Under the pieces are notes generated by a model. It was not told the origin of the DNA. It worked only from the letters and a program-made list of their open reading frames with translations, and made no database searches. DNA of 64,000 bases from Bacteroides sp. (GTDB lineage Bacteria > Bacillota > Clostridia > Oscillospirales > Acutalibacteraceae): the NCBI GenBank assembly GCA_023665085.1, contig JAMPEQ010000012.1:1-64000 (forward strand), given 5' to 3'. Numbering within the stretch: position 1 is the first letter of the stretch; the number at the start of each line of letters is the position of its first letter. Positions 25,289 through 34,471 of the stretch are shown here, piece after piece. The translations under genes and the position numbers were made by a program.

Positions 25289-26396
25289 CAGAATTTAACG
25301 CCCTTCTTAAATAATTCAATGCAAATTTGCGCTCTCTTTCAAGAATGCATTGCGTATTTGAGTAATCCTTATAAAATACATGCTCAATATTTTCATTAAT
25401 ATTTCCAATGCACCAGTCTGTAATATTCAACATCCCAAACAGTGTATCCATTCTTGACGACATACTTTCAACACCATTATCTTTTCTGTTGAAACATCTA
25501 AATGGTCTTTGCATTAGTATCGAAAACACAGAACCATGAAACGAATCCGTAAAAACTATTTCGCAATTAGCAATAAGCCATATAAATTCAGATGGATCTG
25601 TAACAAAACACTTTGGATTTTCTATAGAATTATAATCAAGCCGTTCCATATCAAGCTTAATAATACGAAGATTTTTTTCTTTGGCAATACTATCTATATA
25701 GTCATAATATTCTTCATTTTTTGTTCCCAAAAAATACGTAAGAATAAATTTATCATTTTTTTTGATATATTTTGGCTTTTTTGCAATTTTCATCCAATCA
25801 GATTTATCCAGCATTAATGTAGGGTCTACAGTTACTTCTGCCTTTATGTCCAGTAATTCGGTAATAATATTTTGAGCTCTGTGTTCCCTGACTGATATAT
25901 ACTTAAATTTGCTTATATTATTAACAAATGTTTCTTGGTATTTCTCAGGAATATAATCTGAACCGATGCTCGCTGAATAAGCAATTTTAGGAATATCATA
26001 TGCAAAGTCTCCGGTATAATAATTAATATTATTGCATATCCTGCCACCCCAAGTGAAATTCCATATTTGATCAGAACCAAACACTAACAAATCACATTTA
26101 CTATTTAATTCAGGCTTACTTTCTCGGCAAACAAATTTACTTTTATTTAAATTTTTATTACTGAACTTCTTAAATTTTACTGCACGTAATATCTGCAAAT
26201 AATTACTTCGTTTTAAAATGATTTTTACAAAATTTTTAATATTTGTTATATTTATTTTCTTAAAATTTGGTTCATATTCGGTTTTAATTGTTTCAACATT
26301 ATTATTTAAATTTTCAAGAACTGTTTTAACTGCATAGTTTTGTAAACTATTGCCATAATTAGATTCGCCTGTAATAGTGACTATTTTTATTTCCAT
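25269..26396 (-). CDS. Polysaccharide pyruvyl transferase family protein
   Basis: A 375-residue cytoplasmic protein with the GT-B-like fold of the pyruvyl transferase family. Seen motifs are TGESNYGNSLQNYAVK near the N-terminus, LVFGSDQIWN near 110, a VDPTLML segment, and FTDSFHGSVFSILMQRPF near 290, which contains the family's conserved His. These enzymes add a ketal-linked pyruvate from PEP to a sugar, giving the glycan negative charge. It overlaps the flippase gene and the preceding GT2 gene, so translation is coupled. Whether it uses PEP or a CoA-type or other donor is not visible. Confidence 0.87.
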   Translation of the reverse strand: MEIKIVTITGESNYGNSLQNYAVKTVLENLNNNVETIKTEYEPNFKKINITNIKNFVKIILKRSNYLQILRAVKFKKFSNKNLNKSKFVCRESKPELNSKCDLLVFGSDQIWNFTWGGRICNNINYYTGDFAYDIPKIAYSASIGSDYIPEKYQETFVNNISKFKYISVREHRAQNIITELLDIKAEVTVDPTLMLDKSDWMKIAKKPKYIKKNDKFILTYFLGTKNEEYYDYIDSIAKEKNLRIIKLDMERLDYNSIENPKCFVTDPSEFIWLIANCEIVFTDSFHGSVFSILMQRPFRCFNRKDNGVESMSSRMDTLFGMLNITDWCIGNINENIEHVFYKDYSNTQCILERERKFALNYLRRALNSDENRKK

Positions 26397-27373
26397 AATT
26401 TATATCCCCTGTAAACAGCTCTGAAAATATTTGGAATAAAGGAAATACATTTATCCATAAATGTGTATTTTTCTCGGCATATTCCCTTTAGATAATATTT
26501 TTTTAACCTTTTTGCTATGTTTAGATATGTTTTTTTTTCTTTTAGTAATGCACTTTTCAGCGACAAAATCTTAAGATCTCTGATTAATCTTTCAGCTGCG
26601 GCATCAAAAACTTGTTTATCGCAAATTTCATTATTCATAATTTCTTCGCTTATTTGCCAGTAATCACAGTGTGATTCGTCATATTCAGCACCTGACAGCA
26701 TATTCATAGCCGAATCTGTCCTTGATATATCATAATAATATAACGGCTCATTGATAAATTTTACAGATTCTATATGTTTTGAATACTCATAAAGAAAGTA
26801 ATAATCCTCTCCTATTTTATAGTTAGTTTTGAATAATAAATTGTATTTTTTTATAATATCTAATGAAAACAGCTTGCTCCAACAATTAGTAAAACCTAAT
26901 TTACCTTTTATTAGATTTGTTAAAATATTAGATGCACCTTTGATTTCACTAACATTAAAATCAAACATTTGTGTCAGTTTTCCATCATAGGAATAGGCGT
27001 TGAATACTAAAAGAGATGAAGAATCAAAATGTTCAATAAGATTGTTATATGCATTTTTTTCAATCCAGTCGTCAGAATCAACAAAATGAACAATTGTACC
27101 TGAAGATATTTCTAATCCGGCATTTCGTGCTGATGATACACCTCCGTTAGCCTTATGTATCACCTTAATTCTGCTGTCTTTTTTTGCCCATTCATCACAC
27201 ATTTGAGGGCACATATCAGTTGAGCCATCATCAATTAATATAATTTCAAGATTTGTATAAGTTTGATTAATTATACTCTCAATGCACCTGTCAAGATACT
27301 TTTGAACATTATATACCGGAATAATAACACTTATCAGCGTTTGATTGTTGTTTGAAACATTGTTTTCAATCAT
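26387..27373 (-). CDS. GT2 family glycosyltransferase
   Basis: A 328-residue GT-A enzyme. Residues 12-115 are the donor fold, with SVIIPVYNVQKYL, LIDDGSTDMCP and metal-binding DSDDW; the rest is an acceptor domain with the KIGEDYYFLYEY phrase, where the acidic residues replace the usual catalytic base ED motif, and a basic C-terminal tail. Compared with its neighbours it has an extra ten N-terminal residues before the fold. It overlaps the pyruvyl transferase gene by 10 bp. Linkage and sugar are unknown. Confidence 0.9.
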   Translation of the reverse strand: MIENNVSNNNQTLISVIIPVYNVQKYLDRCIESIINQTYTNLEIILIDDGSTDMCPQMCDEWAKKDSRIKVIHKANGGVSSARNAGLEISSGTIVHFVDSDDWIEKNAYNNLIEHFDSSSLLVFNAYSYDGKLTQMFDFNVSEIKGASNILTNLIKGKLGFTNCWSKLFSLDIIKKYNLLFKTNYKIGEDYYFLYEYSKHIESVKFINEPLYYYDISRTDSAMNMLSGAEYDESHCDYWQISEEIMNNEICDKQVFDAAAERLIRDLKILSLKSALLKEKKTYLNIAKRLKKYYLKGICREKYTFMDKCISFIPNIFRAVYRGYKLWK

Positions 27374-27390
27374 AATATTTTGCCTTCATT

Positions 27391-28548
27391 TCATAATTTG
27401 AGATTAATAATATAATCAACTACTCGTTCAGTAGAATTGCAGTCAACATAATCATGAACCATATTGCAGATTACATTTCTTTCTTCTTTATACACATCAA
27501 TACCGTCTGCTACATGAGAAATAAAATTAATCATATCATCACAGTTCAGTATTTTTTCACAAGGCTTCATTATAACATTCGGATCAACTGTGAAGCCCTC
27601 ATTTTTATTATACTCATCAAAATCCTCCCAGCAAAGACCGACAGGCTTGTCCGTAAGAAGAAAATCATAATACACTGATGAATAATCAGTTATAAGTGCA
27701 TCACAGCTTCCGAGCATTGAATAGTTTTCAAGAGAAATTGACTTTAAATAATCATTATCTATAAAAATAATATTGGATAAATCATCTGTTGAAATATGAG
27801 ATAAATCCTGTGCGGGATGCGGTTTAACAAGCAAGACAACCTTCTTTGCCTTTGCTGCGGCATTAATTATTTCTGCCTCTCTATTGCTATGCAGAATAGG
27901 CATTTCAACACTGCTGCAAATATGTGTTCTATCTAAATTGTGCTGGCGGTATGTAGGCATCCAGCAAATAAATTTACAGTTTTCTTTATTAAAAAGCTTA
28001 TTCAAATCAACCTTGCCTGAAATAAGCAAATCATTTCGAGGGAACCCAAGAGGGAGCATACATTTTTCATCACATTCCAAATTAACCGCATCATATTTTG
28101 CAAGAAATTTTGATATAGATACAACCTTAGGATTAATATAGCTATTAGGTAAAGTATATTTACCTCTTGTATTTTTGAAGGCTGCCCCATGAGCTAAATA
28201 AATAGATTGCTGTTTTTCGCTTTTTTGAGGTAAAAAAGCATTAGAAGATAAAATAATTTTAGCTGCATATGAGTAATAATATTTTCCTCGACTCCCTTTC
28301 CTGTAAACAACCTTAACGTTTTCAATATCCGAAAATATGTTTTTATCAACATCATTTTTATTATTAAGCATCCATACAAGCTTGTACTTTTTGTTCATAC
28401 CTCTTTTAAGCATTTCATCAAAAACATATAAAGCATTATCGGAAAATGCAGGTTCACTTTCAAATAATATTATATTTTTTAACCCAATAAAAGTATAAAA
28501 TATCTTTTTATAAACACAGAAAATCATGTTAATAATTTTGTAAATCAT
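27391..28548 (-). CDS. TagF/TagB-like polyol-phosphate transferase
   Basis: A 385-residue second member of the CDP-glycerol:glycerophosphotransferase family. It shares with 18614-19759 the motif order LAHGAAFKNT, PLGFPRNDLL, WMPTYRQHN, LVKPHPAQD and DYSSVYYDFLLTDKPVGLCW. The N-terminus has a hydrophobic stretch (about 5-25) that could act as a membrane-facing helix. Two such enzymes in one locus would allow one to prime and the other to extend, or each to decorate a different sugar. It lies between two GT2 genes, well inside the glycosyltransferase block. Confidence 0.88.
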   Translation of the reverse strand: MIYKIINMIFCVYKKIFYTFIGLKNIILFESEPAFSDNALYVFDEMLKRGMNKKYKLVWMLNNKNDVDKNIFSDIENVKVVYRKGSRGKYYYSYAAKIILSSNAFLPQKSEKQQSIYLAHGAAFKNTRGKYTLPNSYINPKVVSISKFLAKYDAVNLECDEKCMLPLGFPRNDLLISGKVDLNKLFNKENCKFICWMPTYRQHNLDRTHICSSVEMPILHSNREAEIINAAAKAKKVVLLVKPHPAQDLSHISTDDLSNIIFIDNDYLKSISLENYSMLGSCDALITDYSSVYYDFLLTDKPVGLCWEDFDEYNKNEGFTVDPNVIMKPCEKILNCDDMINFISHVADGIDVYKEERNVICNMVHDYVDCNSTERVVDYIINLKL

Positions 28549-28583
28549 TTGAATATTTCCTTTTTACAATATAATTACTTCTA

Positions 28584-29531
28584 TTATAATTTTGAATATA
28601 GACGATAGCATAATTTAAAAAGCTTTGGCGATTTGCAGATAAAATTATTCATACATTTTGCAAACTTACTGTTACAATTCAAAGAATTAAATATTACACG
28701 ATATTTTTTTATTTCATCAGCAATTTCATAAAAACAGTCAGTTAAATTATTTTTATCATCTCTTATAATTTCACGTGCAATACATAACAGCTCGCTATTA
28801 TATTTTTTTAACAGCGTATTTTTTTCATCTTCGTTTAAATTTCCGTTATTTAAAATAAATTTGGTGTTTTTCCATCTGTAAACCATATTTGCATCAAGTG
28901 TATTTACAGCAGAATTTTCTCTGTCATTATAGCAATAAAGCTTTTTACCGCTAACGGCAATGGCATTTGCTCTTTTCAACACATAAAAATTAAAAAGATA
29001 ATCTTCTCCAATTTTATTTTTTTCATTAAAACGAATATTTGAAACAATATCCTTTTTATAAAGTTTAATGCAAACTGAAGGACAGCATAACTCATCACTT
29101 AAATATCTTTGCAATATTTTATTATCATAAAACCCTTCAGCGTAATACAAAACATTATCTTTATTGCTGAAAAAATTGCACACAGACACATCGCATGAAT
29201 GCTTTAAAGTAAGACCGATTAACTCCTCATACATATTTTCTTTGATGAAATCATCACTGTCAATAAAACCTATATAATCTCCCGAAGCTGCCTCAAGACC
29301 TGCATTTCGTGCTGATGATACACCACCGTTTTTTTTATGTATTACTTTAATTCTATCATCCTTTTCTGCCCATTTATCACATATTGCAGGGCAGTCATCA
29401 GATGAACCATCATCTACAAGTATAATCTCAAGATTTCTATATGTTTGATTAACAATACTTTCAATACACTTATCCAGATATTTTTCAACATTATAAACAG
29501 GAACAATTATACTTATTATTGAATCTATCAT
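28584..29531 (-). CDS. GT2 family glycosyltransferase
   Basis: A 315-residue GT-A enzyme: IISIIVPVYNVEKYL, LVDDGSSDDCP and DSDDF for donor and metal binding, then ED in KIGEDYLFNFYVL. A Cys-rich phrase (DVSVCNFF, CCPSVC) lies in the middle. Its ATG overlaps the stop of the next GT2 upstream by one base (TAATG). The N-terminal 100 residues are almost interchangeable with those of the following genes, while the C-terminal half differs, pointing to a family diversified at the acceptor side. Confidence 0.9.
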   Translation of the reverse strand: MIDSIISIIVPVYNVEKYLDKCIESIVNQTYRNLEIILVDDGSSDDCPAICDKWAEKDDRIKVIHKKNGGVSSARNAGLEAASGDYIGFIDSDDFIKENMYEELIGLTLKHSCDVSVCNFFSNKDNVLYYAEGFYDNKILQRYLSDELCCPSVCIKLYKKDIVSNIRFNEKNKIGEDYLFNFYVLKRANAIAVSGKKLYCYNDRENSAVNTLDANMVYRWKNTKFILNNGNLNEDEKNTLLKKYNSELLCIAREIIRDDKNNLTDCFYEIADEIKKYRVIFNSLNCNSKFAKCMNNFICKSPKLFKLCYRLYSKL

Positions 29532-30484
29532 TATTTTTTCTCCAAATATAGCTTTAAAAACATTTTATAAATATCAGGACAATATTTAAACATAAAAAGC
29601 TTAATTCTTGTCTTCTTATTTGTGAGTGTACCTGAAAGCTCACTATAAGACTGAAAAAGTATTTCTCTTATTTTCTTATACTGCTCACTGCTGCTTTTTA
29701 TTTTACCTTTAACACAAATTGCAGCGCTGTCAAGAAGCCAGTTTGCAAAAATCTGTGCGGCAGGTGCAGTTTTTTCCTGCTCAAAAATATATTTGTGAAC
29801 ACTGATATTATCAAGCCATGCAGACAGATTCTTATCGGAATAAGTAACACTTGAATTATTATAATAATAATTATATTTCGCACCGCTGCAAATTGCCACA
29901 TTACGAACCCTTTTAATAATAAAATAATTCATTAAATGATCCCCGCCGATTTTTATATTACATGAAATATTTAATTCCGGGATCATCGATCGACGATAAA
30001 GCTTGCACCAGCAATTGCTGTTGAGGCTGTTATCCTGAAGCATTTTCAATAAAAACTCTTCTCCTGATACTACTGTATCAGCACCGTCACCAACAATATA
30101 AGATGGTGTGCCGTCCTCGTGAATTCTATTATAACAACACCTTACAATATCAATATCGTCTTCAAACTTTGAATGCATATATTCATACATATCAGGTTCA
30201 ATCCAATCATCACTGTCAACAAAACCAATAAACTTTCCACTTGCCTCAGCAATACCTGCTGTCCGTGCAGAAATCTCGCCGCCGTTCTTCTTATGTATTA
30301 CTTTTATTCTATCATCTTTTTCAGCCCATTTGTCACAGATTTGGGGGCAATTATCAGATGAGCCGTCATCTACAAGTATTATTTCCAAATTTTTATATGT
30401 TTGATTTATAATGCTTATAATACATCTGTCAATAAACTTTTCAGCATTATACACAGGAACAATAACCGTAATCAATTCATTCAT
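29531..30484 (-). CDS. GT2 family glycosyltransferase
   Basis: A 317-residue GT-A enzyme with TVIVPVYNAEKFI, LVDDGSSDNCP and metal-binding DSDDW. It has the variant GGEISARTAGI where most paralogs have GGVSSARNAGL; the same variant occurs in 32410-33396 (GGELSARTAGI), so these two form a subgroup. The acceptor half contains KIGGDHLMNYF in place of the more usual GED, so the base residue may differ. One-base TAATG overlap with the next gene. Confidence 0.9.
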   Translation of the reverse strand: MNELITVIVPVYNAEKFIDRCIISIINQTYKNLEIILVDDGSSDNCPQICDKWAEKDDRIKVIHKKNGGEISARTAGIAEASGKFIGFVDSDDWIEPDMYEYMHSKFEDDIDIVRCCYNRIHEDGTPSYIVGDGADTVVSGEEFLLKMLQDNSLNSNCWCKLYRRSMIPELNISCNIKIGGDHLMNYFIIKRVRNVAICSGAKYNYYYNNSSVTYSDKNLSAWLDNISVHKYIFEQEKTAPAAQIFANWLLDSAAICVKGKIKSSSEQYKKIREILFQSYSELSGTLTNKKTRIKLFMFKYCPDIYKMFLKLYLEKK

Positions 30485-30488
30485 TGCA

Positions 30489-31454
30489 TTACCTCCTAAA
30501 ATGTCTTATTGCAAATTTATATCCCGCCGGACTGATTAAAAGCAGCAGCGTCCTCAGCTTAGTAAGCTTTGAATAAATGGGAAGAGTAAAGATTTCTTTT
30601 TTATGTGATACAATACGATTTCTTATCTGTGAAAATCTTTCTGTATACTTTCCTGATTCAATAATCTGCCTTAGTGTTCTAAAGGACTTTAGAACATCTC
30701 CCTTAACACAATGAACAAGAATATCATCATCAGCAAGAGTAAATATAATATCCATAACTCTATGCTCATCAAAATTATTTTCATTAATGCCTTTGTTTGT
30801 CATTGAATCTTCATTAAAGATATAATGATAACGGTCAATGTCATTGTATACCATTTTATTTATATTTTTTGCCACCATAAAGTTAAACAAAGTATCTTCG
30901 GCAAACTTAAAACGCGTATCAAATCTAATATCACCTATAACCGAACGTTTAAAGAGCTTATTACATGGAGATACAGGGAGAATTCCCACAGCTTCGCCTA
31001 CATCCTCTAAAAGCTTCTTGTTGTCAATCAGTTGTATATCATGATTACCTGTTCCCCACTCCTCTGTAGTACCATCATCTGACTCTCTTACAACACCGCA
31101 TCTGGCAGCATCAGCGTCATTATCAATGATTTGATTAAGCATAATTTCATACATATCCAAATCAATATAATCGTCTGCATCAATAAAAGCAATATAATCG
31201 CCTGATGCATTATCAAGTCCTGTATTTCTGGCAGAAGAAGCACCGCCGTTTTCTTTATGTATTACTTTTACACGCTTATCTTTTTCTGCGAACCTATCAC
31301 ATATAATTGGACTTTTATCAGTTGAACCATCATCAACCAGTATTATTTCAAGATTTTTATAACTCTGATTTATTATGCTGTTTATTGATGAAGTCAAGTA
31401 ATTTTCAGCATTATATACAGGAATAATAACAGATATTTTAGAACAATCTTTCAT
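30489..31454 (-). CDS. GT2 family glycosyltransferase
   Basis: A 321-residue GT-A enzyme with ISVIIPVYNAENYL, LVDDGSTDKSP and DADDY as the metal site. The acceptor half has FAEDTLFNFMVA. Instead of the CP pair found in most neighbours (GSxDxCP) it has SP, and uses DRFAEKDKRV in place of DKWAEKDDRI, making it more distant from the adjacent copies. Five bases separate it from the next gene. Specific sugar unknown. Confidence 0.9.
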   Translation of the reverse strand: MKDCSKISVIIPVYNAENYLTSSINSIINQSYKNLEIILVDDGSTDKSPIICDRFAEKDKRVKVIHKENGGASSARNTGLDNASGDYIAFIDADDYIDLDMYEIMLNQIIDNDADAARCGVVRESDDGTTEEWGTGNHDIQLIDNKKLLEDVGEAVGILPVSPCNKLFKRSVIGDIRFDTRFKFAEDTLFNFMVAKNINKMVYNDIDRYHYIFNEDSMTNKGINENNFDEHRVMDIIFTLADDDILVHCVKGDVLKSFRTLRQIIESGKYTERFSQIRNRIVSHKKEIFTLPIYSKLTKLRTLLLLISPAGYKFAIRHFRR

Positions 31455-31473
31455 TTTTAGATTCCTTTACCGG

Positions 31474-32409
31474 TTAATCAAATTTTACTAATTTACGATA
31501 TAAATTAGAAGACATAAATAATATAATCACTTTGATTTTATCTCTTTTTGTATACATATTTGAAAAAAGTATTTCTTTTTTGTATTTTAAAATACCTTTT
31601 CTCAAATTTTCAAATTCATCATAAAACTTTCCTGAATTAATAATTCCGCTCAAAACTACAAAACATGATGAAACATAGCCTCGCACTGCATAAGGTAAAA
31701 ATTCTTTATCTGTAACATCATTCATCATAATTTCTTTTGAAACAACAGCATCTAAAGAGCCCTTATTAAATTCACTGTGAACTATACTGTTTTCATGTTG
31801 AAAATAATGATACAATTTAAAATTACTTTCAACAATTATATTTGAATTTTTAAATGCATAGTAGTTGTAAACCAAATCTTCACAGCACTGCAGATTAGGC
31901 ATCTGAATATTTTTAACGATTTCTTTTTTATAAAGCTTATTCCAAATAACGCCGTATTTATAATCACCAATTAAAATAAGCTTTAACGCTTCTTCTGCCG
32001 TTATATTCTTTGAGTTTGCTTCTCCTGATGATTCATCATTTACTTGATAATCACAAACCGAAATATCTGCATCAGCTTCAATAAGCTGTTTTAATAAAAA
32101 TTCATACATATTTGCTTCAATATAATCATCACTGTCTGTGAATCCTATATAATTACCTGATGCAACAGCCATGCCTGCATTGCGTGCAGACGCAGCGCCT
32201 TTATTTTCCTTTTGATGTATCACCTTAATTCTGCTGTCTTTTTTTGCCCATTCATCACAAATTTTCGGACAATTGTCAAAAGAACCGTTATCTACAAGAA
32301 TTATTTCAAGATTTTTATAGGTCTGATTAACAATGCTTTCAATGCATTTATCAAGATATTTTTCAACATTATAGACAGGAACTATTATACTTATAAGTGA
32401 ATTTTGCAT
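31474..32409 (-). CDS. GT2 family glycosyltransferase
   Basis: A 311-residue GT-A enzyme with ISIIVPVYNVEKYL, LVDNGSFDNCP and metal-binding DSDDY. The donor loop reads DNGS rather than DDGS, an uncommon change at a residue that usually contacts the nucleotide, so donor specificity or activity may differ. The acceptor half has CCEDLVYNYYAF with the ED pair. It directly abuts the GT2 gene upstream (stop at 32410). Confidence 0.88.
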   Translation of the reverse strand: MQNSLISIIVPVYNVEKYLDKCIESIVNQTYKNLEIILVDNGSFDNCPKICDEWAKKDSRIKVIHQKENKGAASARNAGMAVASGNYIGFTDSDDYIEANMYEFLLKQLIEADADISVCDYQVNDESSGEANSKNITAEEALKLILIGDYKYGVIWNKLYKKEIVKNIQMPNLQCCEDLVYNYYAFKNSNIIVESNFKLYHYFQHENSIVHSEFNKGSLDAVVSKEIMMNDVTDKEFLPYAVRGYVSSCFVVLSGIINSGKFYDEFENLRKGILKYKKEILFSNMYTKRDKIKVIILFMSSNLYRKLVKFD

Positions 32410-33396
32410 TTAATAACCTCTTATTTTCCTTCTGACTAAAATAGTTTGATTATATAGCTTAGGTGCAAACATCAGTAAAACTGTTCCAATCCGATGTCGT
32501 CTTTCAACAACATCGCGGCAGTCTTTTGAAAGAATGTATTTTTTATATTTAAGAATATCTTTTCTCAGCACATCATATCTGTCAAGACATTTATGATTAC
32601 GTATAACACTATTAATCAAAAAGAAATCATTTTTCACTTTATTTATAACCTGAAATTTATATGCAGGGTGATTTTTGTCAAAATCGTCATCAACAATTTT
32701 ATATGCCTGCATTGAATCATCAATAAGATTATATTTAATTTCTCCTGCTATTGCTGATTCACAATGACGAAAATAATTATACTTAATTTGATTTGAAACA
32801 ATAAGCCTGTTAACTTTTTTATATAAAAAATAATTATACATAAAATCAGATGAGAAAGATAAATTGCCGGGAAGCTTAGGCATACCATCAAAAAGGGAGC
32901 TGTGATACATCTTATTGCACATCGACCATAATGAATCTGCATTCAAATATTTTATAATATCATTGAAATCATAAAATTTTAAATACTCTTTTTCCTGAGT
33001 TTCATTAGGTGAATCCACATCATTTACATCTATGGTACGCATACCTAGACATACAACCTGTGCGTCATTATTTACAGCAAGATTATATAAATATTCGTAC
33101 ATATCATTATCAACCCAGTCATCACTGTCGATAAAACCAATAAACGTTCCGGTCGCCTCTGTAATACCTGCTGTTCTTGCAGAAAGCTCACCTCCGTTTT
33201 GCTTATGTATTACCTTAATTCTATCATCCTTTTTAGCCCATTTGTCGCATATTGCGGGGCAATTATCAGGAGAACCATCATCAACCAGTATTATCTCAAG
33301 ATTTTTATAGGTCTGATTAACTATACTTTCAACACATCTATCAAGATATTTTTCTGCTTTATATATAGGAACTATTACTGATATTAATTCACTCAT
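32410..33396 (-). CDS. GT2 family glycosyltransferase
   Basis: A 328-residue GT-A enzyme with ISVIVPIYKAEKYL, LVDDGSPDNCP and DSDDW. The acceptor half lacks the clear ED pair; at that place it reads FSSDFMYNYFLY. The C-terminal half matches the GT2 at 4112-5074, which lies 27 kb away by thyA. ATG is preceded by AGGTGAAATAA-type spacing. The 51-bp gap to the next upstream GT2 gene shows no terminator. Confidence 0.9.
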   Translation of the reverse strand: MSELISVIVPIYKAEKYLDRCVESIVNQTYKNLEIILVDDGSPDNCPAICDKWAKKDDRIKVIHKQNGGELSARTAGITEATGTFIGFIDSDDWVDNDMYEYLYNLAVNNDAQVVCLGMRTIDVNDVDSPNETQEKEYLKFYDFNDIIKYLNADSLWSMCNKMYHSSLFDGMPKLPGNLSFSSDFMYNYFLYKKVNRLIVSNQIKYNYFRHCESAIAGEIKYNLIDDSMQAYKIVDDDFDKNHPAYKFQVINKVKNDFFLINSVIRNHKCLDRYDVLRKDILKYKKYILSKDCRDVVERRHRIGTVLLMFAPKLYNQTILVRRKIRGY

Positions 33397-33447
33397 TTAT
33401 TTCACCTATTTCCTTTAAAATTTTTAATGGTAAGCATACTGTATTTT

Positions 33448-34470
33448 TCATAAAAAATATTTTAACAAAACAGAATACAAGTACACTAATGTTACGCTTC
33501 CGGCAGATAAAAATTTCGCGAATACCCTCGTATGAACAGGCAAAATGGAATAATTAATATTTTCAACTGCACATTTAACATTATTATTCAAAACAAATTT
33601 TTTTAAAGTAAGCTTTTTCTCTTTTGCAGATTTTTTGTTATCAGGATTAGCTTCATTACGCACAACCAGATTAATCATATAAAGCAAATAGTAGCTTAAT
33701 GATTTTGAAAAATTATAACCGCTTTTGTTAAATGCATCATTAAGGATTTCTATAGGAATTAAAATAGTATTTTCAAGATTCACATCATAGGAATTAGTCA
33801 TTGAGTCCGGATTATTTCTGTAATGATAAAGAGCTTTATCAACATATGCAAGACTTTCTGCATCAATCAAACACGGATACGTAAATGCAGCATCCTCACC
33901 TATTTTTATTTTTGGTGTTACTTTATACAAACAGTTTTCAAGAAGTTCTTTTTTATATACCTTTGACCAACAGCATGGATTAATTCCAAAATGATAATAC
34001 GGAGCTTTAAAAAGCATTGTAGGATAAATCTCTTTAATCATTTTATCTTTAGTAAAATATTCAGCTGAAAGCTTCTGATCGCTGAAAATATCCTTATCAG
34101 GATATGCATATATAAATTCACAAAGAGCCATATCAGGATTATACTTTTCAATCACATTATGAAAACATTCATACATATCAGGCTCAATCCAGTCATCGCC
34201 GTCGACAAAGCCGATATAATCACCATTAGCTTTTTTCAAGCCTGCCTGACGTGCAGACATCAACCCTCCGTTTTCCTTATGCACAACCTTTACTCTTTTA
34301 TCAAGTTCTGCGTACCTGTCACAAATCTGAGGGCAGTTATCAGGAGAACCGTCATCCACCAGAATAAGCTCAATATTCTTATACGTTTGAGATAGAATAC
34401 TATCAACGCATTTATTTATATATTTTTCGACATTGTAAATGGGTACAATAATACTAATTAAACATTCCAT
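33448..34470 (-). CDS. GT2 family glycosyltransferase
   Basis: A ~340-residue GT-A enzyme with ISIIVPIYNVEKYI, LVDDGSPDNCP and DGDDW (rather than DSDD) as the metal site, then KIGEDAAFTYPCL in the acceptor half. It carries a longer C-terminal region with a hydrophobic stretch at the very end (VTLVYLYSVLLKYFL) that could attach it to the membrane. The ATG at 34470 lies one base after the EpsG-like gene's stop; an in-frame UUG six codons upstream is less likely. Confidence 0.9.
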   Translation of the reverse strand: MECLISIIVPIYNVEKYINKCVDSILSQTYKNIELILVDDGSPDNCPQICDRYAELDKRVKVVHKENGGLMSARQAGLKKANGDYIGFVDGDDWIEPDMYECFHNVIEKYNPDMALCEFIYAYPDKDIFSDQKLSAEYFTKDKMIKEIYPTMLFKAPYYHFGINPCCWSKVYKKELLENCLYKVTPKIKIGEDAAFTYPCLIDAESLAYVDKALYHYRNNPDSMTNSYDVNLENTILIPIEILNDAFNKSGYNFSKSLSYYLLYMINLVVRNEANPDNKKSAKEKKLTLKKFVLNNNVKCAVENINYSILPVHTRVFAKFLSAGSVTLVYLYSVLLKYFL

Positions 34471-34471
34471 A

